From contig CAJUHX010000019.1 of NCBI GenBank assembly GCA_910586455.1, forward strand, positions 1 through 31,218: a stretch of DNA of 31,218 nt. The letters run 5' to 3'. Under the pieces are notes generated by a model. The model ran no database searches and had not been told where the DNA came from. It was given only the letters and a program-made list of their open reading frames with translations. Below are positions 9,260-16,528 of the stretch, piece after piece. The translations under genes and the position numbers were made by a program. How positions within the stretch are numbered: the first letter of the stretch is position 1; every line of letters begins with the position of its first letter. This stretch comes from an uncultured Muribaculaceae bacterium. Its GTDB lineage: Bacteria; Bacteroidota; Bacteroidia; Bacteroidales; Muribaculaceae.

Positions 9260-9289
9260 TTTAGAGGCTGTTTATAAACAGCCTCTAAA
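9260..9289. repeat. Perfect 30-base palindrome between two operons
   Basis: Bases 9260-9289 equal their own reverse complement. As RNA they could form a 13-bp stem with a 4-base TATA loop. It lies 24 bases after the stop of the minus-strand flippase gene (ends 9313) and about 70 bases before the TolC-like start. It could terminate the upstream block, although a U-tract is poor on that strand (ACATTTGCTTTT), or it could be an operator for the efflux operon. No clear TAnnTTTG box is visible for the pump in this gap. Confidence 0.75.
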
Positions 9290-9312
9290 TCAGTGGAGGC
9301 ATATATGGCCTG

Positions 9313-10692
9313 CTACAGGCATGCGGCTATAAACTGCGCGGCGGCTATCAGTGCCAGTCCGGGCAGTATTATGCGCAGTGCCCTGGTCCGCACTTTCATG
9401 CGGTAGCGGAAGCGGTATATTGCCCATACAGCCACAGTGTAGAGGGCATACCACAGCAGGTAGGCAACACCCATGCCGGCGATGCCTCCGAGCATATAGC
9501 CGCCTATGGCCAGCACAAGGCCGGTGAAGGCACTGCCGAGTTCGGTGAGCATATAGGCTTTGGAGTCTGCCGCCGCCAGCATGCACAGCGCCATGCACGA
9601 CGACACCATGCGCAGTACTCCGCCGCCCACGGCAAAGGTCAGATATGGTACCGCATCCATAAAGTCGGCGCTGTAAAGCAGCCATACCACCTGACTGCGG
9701 AATATCAGAAACATTATCACGCCCGGCACAAGCAGGTTCATCAGTATCATCAGCTGGTGAGACACCAGTACCTCGCTGCGCCTGCGGTTGGCTATGTTGG
9801 CGCTCAGACGCGGAAAGTACTCTACGGTAAGAGCCGACACCAGTATGCCCATGTAGTTGTTTATGATGGCGAAGCCGGCCTGGAATATGCCTACTTCGTC
9901 GGTTGAGGCGTAGCGGTTGAGAAATACGGTAATCACGAAGTTGCTTACCATAGTCAGGGCGTTCGACAGGGTCAGCACCAGACCGAGGCGTATAAACGGC
10001 ATGCCTATGCGGAAACACTGGCGGTGGCTGAGATCAGTGCGTACGCTGCGGCGGTGGTACGGGTCGATGTAGAATACGGCTGCCTGAACTACAGCAAAAA
10101 GGGTGACTACCCAGATGATGGATTGCAGGCGGAAGCAGTAGAACAGCGGTATGGCCAGCAGGGTGGATATGATTACGGCTGTGACTGTGAGTGTGGCAAG
10201 GCGTTTGAGTTCGCCGATGCCCTGCAGGGCGGCGGTGCGCCCCACGCTGAGTGCCGAGGCCAGCACGGCCACTGCCAGTACCACAAACATCCAGCTGTAG
10301 CTGTAGTCGCCGAATGTGAGCAGGCTCAGGAATGGCGACAGCAGCATGGTGAGGACAGCCCCTCCGCTGCCGAGCCACATTGCCCAGCGCAGCAGGGCTG
10401 TAACCAGGCCGGTGCGTTCGTGGCCGTCGTCAGCTGCCGCTATGCTGCGGACGGCACTGACACGTATGCCTGCCTGCGACAGCTGGCTCAGTACCTCCAG
10501 GGCATTGGTAAGCAGGGCGTTCAGACCCACGCCGGCAGGGCCTATCCACATGGCTATGAGTTTGGCGCGGATAACCGAGCAGAGCATGCCTGCCGACTGC
10601 ACGCCGGCAAACACTCCCAGCGCCTTTACTATGCGCTGTGTCAGCGAACCGCTGAAGCCTCCGTTGTCCGCCTCGGGCTTTATTTTACCCAT
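9313..10692 (-). CDS. Wzx-like polysaccharide/lipid-linked oligosaccharide flippase (MOP superfamily)
   Basis: A 459-residue, highly hydrophobic protein with roughly 12-14 predicted TM segments, consistent with O-antigen translocases such as WzxE. The N-terminus TQRIVKALGVFAGVQSAGML followed by LIAMWIGPAGVGL is characteristic of that group. Family members move undecaprenyl-linked glycans from the inner to the outer leaflet of the cytoplasmic membrane. The start at 10692 lies inside the end of the EnvC-like gene (13-base overlap), so translation is probably coupled. There are no glycosyltransferases nearby, so the substrate is unknown; enterobacterial-common-antigen-like or O-antigen units are possible. 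Confidence 0.85.
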   Translation of the reverse strand: MGKIKPEADNGGFSGSLTQRIVKALGVFAGVQSAGMLCSVIRAKLIAMWIGPAGVGLNALLTNALEVLSQLSQAGIRVSAVRSIAAADDGHERTGLVTALLRWAMWLGSGGAVLTMLLSPFLSLLTFGDYSYSWMFVVLAVAVLASALSVGRTAALQGIGELKRLATLTVTAVIISTLLAIPLFYCFRLQSIIWVVTLFAVVQAAVFYIDPYHRRSVRTDLSHRQCFRIGMPFIRLGLVLTLSNALTMVSNFVITVFLNRYASTDEVGIFQAGFAIINNYMGILVSALTVEYFPRLSANIANRRRSEVLVSHQLMILMNLLVPGVIMFLIFRSQVVWLLYSADFMDAVPYLTFAVGGGVLRMVSSCMALCMLAAADSKAYMLTELGSAFTGLVLAIGGYMLGGIAGMGVAYLLWYALYTVAVWAIYRFRYRMKVRTRALRIILPGLALIAAAQFIAACL

Positions 10693-12035
10693 TCGAGCGG
10701 GTTGAGGGTGGCCGATTCGCGGCGCAGTTCAAAGTGGAGTATGGTGGCGCCGAGTTCGGGGTCGGTGAACACTGTGCCCAGATTCTGGCCGGCTTTTACC
10801 TGCTGGCCGTTCTTGACACTATAGGTGGCAAGCTTGGAGTATACGCTTATGTAGCGGCCATGGCGCACGAGCACGGCGTAGAAGCCGGTGCCTTTGACCT
10901 TGAACACGCTCACAACCTCGCCGCCGAATATAGCCCTGACGGCGGTGCCTTGCGGCACGCTGATGTCGATGCCATTGTTGTCGAGCGGCACGCTGGTGCC
11001 CGGGCGGGTGTAGCGGCCGTATGCCCCGGTAATGGTGTACTTGCCGGCCACAGGAAAGAGCAGCCTGCCCTTGTTGGCCTCGAAGTCGCCGGTGAGTTTG
11101 CGCTCCTGCTCGGCAAAGCCGCTTTCGCCCGAGGGCTGTGGTTTCTGGGGCTTTGGTTTTGGCTTGGCTGTCGGAGCGGTTTCGCTGTCCTTGGCCTGTT
11201 CGGCGGCCTTCTGTTGCTTGAGGCGTTCAGCCTCGGCAGCCTTGCGCCGGCGTTCTTCTTCAGCGGCTTTGCGTCGGCGTTCTTCCTCGGCCCGGCGCAC
11301 TTCCTCTGCTATGGCCCGGTCGAGCTCGCGGTTAAGTTCATTGAGCTGTTTCTGCTGGCGTTTGAGTTCGGTGTTCAGCGATCGGCCCTGTTTTTTGAGT
11401 TCGTTTACCAGTGCGGCAGCTTCGCTGCGACGTTTGTCGACCTGCGATTTTGCTACAAGCATTGCAGCCTGTTCGTCGGCCACGCGGCGGCGCACACTGT
11501 CGATTTCGGCCTTGCGCACATTGAGTTCGGCCACAGCTTCGCCAAGCTTGAGAGTTTTGTCATGGCGCCAGCGGCCCAGTTCCTGTATGTAGCGCACCCG
11601 GCGGAAAGCCTGCGCGAAGCTCTCGGCGGAGAACAGGTATGAAATGGAGTTGAGAGTCTGGCGCTGTCGGCGCATGGCGCGCAGACTCTCGGCATAGTCG
11701 GTCTTAAGCTGTGAGATGTTCGATTCGAGCTGTGTCACCGAGTCGGTCAGGCGTACGATTTGCGTGTTCAGTTCGGCAATGCGGGCGTCGGCGCGGTTTA
11801 TTGCCTCCTGCCGTACGGCTATGTCCGCTTCAATTTCGCCAAGCTGTTTGAGGCCTTTGCGGGTTTTGGCGGTGTTCTCGCTGATTTCACCTTTTGTCTT
11901 GTTTATGCGCTTGCGGGTATCGCGTTGTTCCTGGCGCACTTTTTCGCTGCTGCGTGTGGCAATGCTTTTCTTTTGTCCGGCAGCGGAAGAAATAACTATT
12001 GACATAGCAAGCAGTACGAGAACAAATTTTTTCAT
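10680..12035 (-). CDS. EnvC-like murein hydrolase activator with degenerate LytM (M23) domain
   Basis: A 451-residue periplasmic protein. Signal peptide 1-20, long coiled coil about 28-280 with an RRRKAAEEE-type charged run, a Lys/Pro linker about 290-300, and a LytM domain about 326-450. The zinc and catalytic positions are eroded: N353 replaces the first His of HxGxD (D357 kept), K401 replaces the His of YxHL, and I432 replaces the first His of HLHFE (H434 kept). E. coli EnvC and NlpD also have inactive LytM domains and act by activating amidases during septum splitting, so activation rather than hydrolysis is inferred. It overlaps the DUF4292 gene by 4 bases (ATGA) and the flippase gene by 13. 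Confidence 0.88.
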   Translation of the reverse strand: MKKFVLVLLAMSIVISSAAGQKKSIATRSSEKVRQEQRDTRKRINKTKGEISENTAKTRKGLKQLGEIEADIAVRQEAINRADARIAELNTQIVRLTDSVTQLESNISQLKTDYAESLRAMRRQRQTLNSISYLFSAESFAQAFRRVRYIQELGRWRHDKTLKLGEAVAELNVRKAEIDSVRRRVADEQAAMLVAKSQVDKRRSEAAALVNELKKQGRSLNTELKRQQKQLNELNRELDRAIAEEVRRAEEERRRKAAEEERRRKAAEAERLKQQKAAEQAKDSETAPTAKPKPKPQKPQPSGESGFAEQERKLTGDFEANKGRLLFPVAGKYTITGAYGRYTRPGTSVPLDNNGIDISVPQGTAVRAIFGGEVVSVFKVKGTGFYAVLVRHGRYISVYSKLATYSVKNGQQVKAGQNLGTVFTDPELGATILHFELRRESATLNPLEWVK

Positions 12036-12670
12036 TGCAAGTAATCGGGTGGTGTATGGTCTTTTAGTCCTTTAAGCAGCGCCTGAGGGTCGATTTTCTT
12101 GGCGTTGCGGGGCAGTTTGGCTGAGGGCATGCTGAAATCGGGGTCGTCCCAGCGAGCCTTGTTATAGTTGTAGATAATTGAGGCGTCGATGTCTTTTTTA
12201 GCAATCGAGGTCTGCAGACGCAGCAGCGAGTAGAGCTTGCCGAGCGGAGTTTCGGCCGGGTGCGAGTATTGCAGTCTGTCGGAAATCGCGTCGGGACTCT
12301 CCAGACCCAGCATTAGTTGCTGCAGGAGGCCGATACGTGCGTATCGCGCGGGCAACAGGCGGTCAAGTGGCTCGCTGATGTACAGTTTGTGGAAGCGGTC
12401 GCAGAGTACGGCGCTGTCGGCATCGGCGTATAGATAAGCAACCTCCATGCCCAGCATGCGCATCGACACATATATCGCGCTGTCGCGCACCAGCATGGCT
12501 TTGCCTGAGCAACTCAGGCTTACGGGCTTTTCGACCGACACCTTCACCGGCACTTCGAGTGTGCTCCAGCGGTAAGTGCCGTTGTCCGCGACGGTTGCTT
12601 TTCGTGAACTGTGGCAGGCCGCCAGACCCAGACATAGCAGTATGGCCGTCAGGAATCTCTGTAGGTTCAT
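12032..12670 (-). CDS. DUF4292-family lipoprotein
   Basis: A 212-residue predicted lipoprotein with lipobox LAAC (C19). The body matches my recollection of DUF4292, a Bacteroidetes family related in fold to LolA/LolB-like lipid-binding proteins: a beta-rich half with VSVEKPVSLSCSGKAMLVRDSAIYVSMRMLGMEV, then a C-terminus with NYNKARWDDPDFSMPSAKLP. The family commonly sits next to a TPR protein and an EnvC-like gene, as here. It overlaps both neighbours by 4 bases, so the three are translationally coupled. Function is unknown; a role in envelope lipid or lipoprotein handling is inference only. Confidence 0.85.
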   Translation of the reverse strand: MNLQRFLTAILLCLGLAACHSSRKATVADNGTYRWSTLEVPVKVSVEKPVSLSCSGKAMLVRDSAIYVSMRMLGMEVAYLYADADSAVLCDRFHKLYISEPLDRLLPARYARIGLLQQLMLGLESPDAISDRLQYSHPAETPLGKLYSLLRLQTSIAKKDIDASIIYNYNKARWDDPDFSMPSAKLPRNAKKIDPQALLKGLKDHTPPDYLQ

Positions 12671-14580
12671 TCGTAAAAGTATGCTTTATGTTTTACTTTT
12701 TTCTGTATCAGTTCGTTGTCCGGGTCGAGTTCGAGCGCCCGCTTCCAGAAGCTCAGGGCCTGCTCGGGTTCGCCGGTCATAAAGTAGATGTCGCCGGCAT
12801 GGTCAAATACATCGGCCGAGGCCTGGTCGGACTCTTCGGTGCCTACTGCTGTGGCCTCCTCGATTATCTCTGTGGCGTTTTCCGCATGTTCGTGCTGCGG
12901 GGAGTCGCTTTCGACAGGCTCGGCCGGAGTGTTTCCGCCGCTGATAATGCTGTCGATGGCTGCTTCGGTCCGGTTCATATCCATCAGGCTGATTACCTGG
13001 TCTATATAGTGCCGGGCTGTCTGAAAATCTTTCTGCTTGAATTTAATCCACGCGTAGGTGTCGAGGTATGTTGGGTTGTCGGGCTCGTGCCGAATGGTCA
13101 TGGCAGAGTACTGTTCGGCTTGCTGAAGGTCCTCTTCCGAGCCGTCGAGGCTGTAGAAGTAAGCCAGATTGTTCATGGCCATGTCGTTGAGCGGATTCAG
13201 CTCTATTGCTTTGCGATAGCAGGGGTATGAGTCGCTGCGTGGCTCGAGTTTGCTGAGGAAGTCGCCCAGTGTGGCGTAGTAGTCCGACTTCAGTTCGTCG
13301 GTCTTTAGCGAGTCGACAGGGAAAAGCTTGAATCGTTCGGCGGCCAAGGCATATTTGCCCTCTTCGTACAGCTGTGCCGCCGCTATGCGTGCGAAAGCCA
13401 GTTCGCCGGGAAAGTCGACGGCATAGCTCTCGGCAAGTTCCGAAACCTGCTCCGTGCGGCCTGCCTGATAGAGTAGCGACAGTTGCCACAGGCGCAGTTC
13501 GAGGTCGGCGGGCAGCAGGCCTATGGCAAAGCTCAGTTGTTCGGCTGCTTCGGCGTTATGGCCGGTGGAGTTGAGCAGGCTGGCATATAGGGTGTGTATG
13601 TCGGGTATGCCCGGGTTGTTGGCAATGTAACTTTCGCAGAGTTCGCTGCAGATGTCGAACTTGCTGCTGTCGCTGTAGTTGTCCTGTATGTATCCGCGCA
13701 CGAACATAAACTTTTCTTCCGGTTCGAGTTCCTGGTTTGTTACGGCTCGCCTTAGTGTACTCAGGAAGGCGGTTGAGTCGCCGGATTCGTTGTAATAGCC
13801 CAGAAAGCCCATAACTACGCCTCCGTTGTCGGGCTCTATGGCCTTGGCCTCGTTGAAGTATCGCAGGGCCGAGTCGGGGCGGTGGAGTTCGAGCATCGAG
13901 CCGCCCACTGTGAGCAGTGTTGGTACATCGTGCGGGGCAGCGCGGTATATTTTGTCGAGCTCGTTCAGAACGGCAGTGGTGTCGTTCTTGAACATATACG
14001 CTCCTATTATGTAGCTTGTGATTGAGTTGTCGATGCCGGTGTCGAAGCCTTGCTCAAGTCGCCGGTATATGGTCATTGCCGAGTCGAAGTCCTGGCTTTT
14101 GTTGCGTCGCAGGTATCCTTCGGCCAGCTGCAGGGCCACGTTGTTTTTGTCAGGAAAATTATTGTAGAGTATTTTGGTCACGGCCAGAAAATCGTCGATG
14201 CGTCCCATGTTGACGTAAGTCTTGGTCAGCGACAGTCCGGAATAGTAGTCTGATGGGTTTGCTTCGAAGTATAGGCGCATGCGTTGCAGGCCTTCGATGG
14301 CTTTATCGGGGTCCATTGCTATGCCTATCACCTGCCACTGCCCGAGTTCGGCGCCGAGGCCCGGGTCGGTGCTGTCGGTTTCGAAAGCGCGCTGCAGCAG
14401 CCTGCCATACAGGCTGTAGTCCTGCTGGTTATAGGCGTTCTGAGCCTCCAGAAATATGTAGTCGGCCTTTGCCCTGACAGTCCGGTTTTCCCAGTTGTCG
14501 GCCTTTTTGGGGCGAGCCATCGCTCCGAGGGCAATAATCATGGCCCCCAGACCCAGCAGTGCTATGCGGTGTAGTTTCAC
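12667..14580 (-). CDS. Tetratricopeptide-repeat protein, secreted or membrane-anchored
   Basis: A 637-residue protein with an N-terminal hydrophobic signal (about 1-22) and TPR-like helices through nearly the whole length. The clearest repeats are at 209-250 (DSALRYFNEAKAIEPD), 435-480 (YPCYRKAIELNPLNDMAMNNLAYFYS), 488-525 and 590-622 (DHAGDIYFMTGEPEQALSFWKRALELDP). Between the last two a low-complexity acidic insert, about 535-588 (rich in E, S, A, T), interrupts the solenoid. It is the first gene of the overlapping TPR-DUF4292-EnvC-flippase set and probably acts as a periplasmic scaffold, but no partner can be named from sequence. Confidence 0.87.
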   Translation of the reverse strand: MKLHRIALLGLGAMIIALGAMARPKKADNWENRTVRAKADYIFLEAQNAYNQQDYSLYGRLLQRAFETDSTDPGLGAELGQWQVIGIAMDPDKAIEGLQRMRLYFEANPSDYYSGLSLTKTYVNMGRIDDFLAVTKILYNNFPDKNNVALQLAEGYLRRNKSQDFDSAMTIYRRLEQGFDTGIDNSITSYIIGAYMFKNDTTAVLNELDKIYRAAPHDVPTLLTVGGSMLELHRPDSALRYFNEAKAIEPDNGGVVMGFLGYYNESGDSTAFLSTLRRAVTNQELEPEEKFMFVRGYIQDNYSDSSKFDICSELCESYIANNPGIPDIHTLYASLLNSTGHNAEAAEQLSFAIGLLPADLELRLWQLSLLYQAGRTEQVSELAESYAVDFPGELAFARIAAAQLYEEGKYALAAERFKLFPVDSLKTDELKSDYYATLGDFLSKLEPRSDSYPCYRKAIELNPLNDMAMNNLAYFYSLDGSEEDLQQAEQYSAMTIRHEPDNPTYLDTYAWIKFKQKDFQTARHYIDQVISLMDMNRTEAAIDSIISGGNTPAEPVESDSPQHEHAENATEIIEEATAVGTEESDQASADVFDHAGDIYFMTGEPEQALSFWKRALELDPDNELIQKKVKHKAYFYE

Positions 14581-14645
14581 CTTGCTTTTTCGTTTAGTGT
14601 TAATAAGTTAAGGCAGCCTTCCCCTACGGCAATTTTTGCATGTCG

Positions 14646-15077
<432 letters not shown>

Positions 15078-15086
15078 CGTATTCGG

Positions 15087-15404
15087 TTAAATGTTTACCC
15101 GGCGTGTGATTGAGCCGGCTTTGAGTATGTACACGCCGCGTTGGGCCAGTCGGATGCGCGATACTCCGGCGGGAAGTTTCTCCTGGCTTACCAGCTGGCC
15201 GAGTATGGTGCATATCTTTACAGTCACTACCTTGTTGGTGCTGACGTATATGTACGACTCGCGTACCTCCACGTCGATGCGCTCGCTTTCCGAGGGGTCG
15301 GGGCGCACCAGTTCGATATGTTCCCAGCTGTCGGCTGCCGCGGTGCTTATGGGCGCCGCGGCGAGCAGTACAGCCAGAAATGCTATGCGGAGAATACGGG
15401 TCAT
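15087..15404 (-). CDS. Small secreted protein consisting mainly of a sorting-domain-like module
   Basis: A 105-residue protein. Residues 1-24 form a signal peptide (ILRIAFLAVLLAAAPISTAAA). The rest (about 42-105) resembles the C-terminal beta-sandwich of Por-secretion (T9SS) cargo: short strands, ILGQLVSQEKL in the middle, then GVYILKAG and a basic tail, ITRRVNI. The same pattern ends the 1445-residue protein at 22696 (GVYVVKAG). Here there is no cargo domain in front of it. It sits 21 bases after ansA and 9 before dut and looks co-transcribed. The module assignment is by pattern and could be a convergent beta-sandwich. Confidence 0.7.
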   Translation of the reverse strand: MTRILRIAFLAVLLAAAPISTAAADSWEHIELVRPDPSESERIDVEVRESYIYVSTNKVVTVKICTILGQLVSQEKLPAGVSRIRLAQRGVYILKAGSITRRVNI

Positions 15405-15425
15405 ATTAATTTCAGAAGTTTAATT

Positions 15426-16463
15426 TCAGAAATTCGCTACAGTAAGTTCGCCTGCGATGTTCTGTTCGAGTCGTCGGACCACTTCGGTGGCGTCAAGACC
15501 GAGGCCGAACAGGTGCATCATCTTGGTTATGGCGGCCTCGAAAGTAATGTCGTGGCCCGGCACCACACCGAGGTTCGACAGCATGTCGCCGCCCATGTAG
15601 CGGTTGGTGTGTACGCTGCCGTTGCCGCACTGGGTCACGTTCATGATTACTACGCCACGCTCTATGGTTTCGCGCAGGGCGTCGGCGAACCATTTGGCAG
15701 TGGGGGCATTGCCGGCGCCGAATGTGCGCAGCACTATGCCTTTCACCGATGGGCACGACAGCTGGTGGCGCAGTGTGGTGGGCGAGATGCCCGGAAAGAG
15801 GTCGATTGCGGCCACGGTGGTGTCGAGTTCGTAGTGCGGACGCAGTTCTTCGCCACTGTGCTTGCGGTTGAGGGCGTCGGTGTCAAAGTGTATGCTCAGA
15901 CCTATTTGGGCCAGGGATGGGTAGTTGCTGCTCTCGAAGGCGTTGAAGTTGTCGGCGCTGCGCTTGGTGGAGCGGTTGCCGCGCCACAGGAAGTTATCGA
16001 ACAGAATGGCTACCTCGCGAACCATCGGCAGGCCGAAGCTGTCGGTGGCGGCTGCAATCTGCAGGGCAGTGATGAGGTTTTCCTCACCGTCGGTGCGTAC
16101 TTCGCCTATGGGCAGCTGCGAGCCGGTGATTATCACCGGCTTGCGCAGGTTTTCGAGCATGAACGACAGGGCCGAGGCCGTATAGGCCATGGTGTCGGTG
16201 CCGTGCAGAACCACGAAGCCGTCGTAACGGTCATAATTCTCGACTATGCTTCGGGCGATATCCTTCCAGTGGGCGGTATGCATGTCGCTGGAGTCGAGGG
16301 GCGGCTGGAACTGTATGTTGTCGATGTCGTAGTTGAGCATCTTTACCTTGGGCACGTTGTCCATTAGGTGAGAGAAGTCGAAAGGCTTGAGGGTGTGGGT
16401 GTTCAAGTCTTCGATCATGCCGATGGTGCCGCCTGTGTATATGATTAGTATTCGTGGCTTCAT
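15426..16463 (-). CDS. ansA: Type I L-asparaginase
   Basis: A 345-residue cytoplasmic enzyme that hydrolyses asparagine to aspartate and ammonia. The N-terminal TGGTIG motif (10-15) carries the nucleophilic threonine T13, and LHGTDTMAYTASALSF (86-101) carries the T89/D90 pair; a DSSD segment at 57-60 matches the substrate-binding serine region. There is no signal peptide, which fits the cytoplasmic AnsA type rather than periplasmic AnsB. It lies 65 bases downstream of metG on the same strand and just upstream of the mini secreted protein. Confidence 0.95.
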   Translation of the reverse strand: MKPRILIIYTGGTIGMIEDLNTHTLKPFDFSHLMDNVPKVKMLNYDIDNIQFQPPLDSSDMHTAHWKDIARSIVENYDRYDGFVVLHGTDTMAYTASALSFMLENLRKPVIITGSQLPIGEVRTDGEENLITALQIAAATDSFGLPMVREVAILFDNFLWRGNRSTKRSADNFNAFESSNYPSLAQIGLSIHFDTDALNRKHSGEELRPHYELDTTVAAIDLFPGISPTTLRHQLSCPSVKGIVLRTFGAGNAPTAKWFADALRETIERGVVIMNVTQCGNGSVHTNRYMGGDMLSNLGVVPGHDITFEAAITKMMHLFGLGLDATEVVRRLEQNIAGELTVANF

Positions 16464-16528
16464 GATTTTTGGTTAACTGATATTGTCGGAGCGCGCAGGC
16501 TCGCTGACTTATTAAAATTAAAAAATAA

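Noticed and set aside
15141..16367. 408-codon open frame on the plus strand opposite ansA
   Set aside because: It is antisense to a secure asparaginase, shows no recognisable domain, and is a by-product of the GC-rich third-position bias.
16464..16528. GC-rich segment between metG and ansA as a terminator
   Set aside because: The arms (GCGAGC and GCGCTC) do not pair properly and no T-run follows, so read-through from metG into ansA remains possible.
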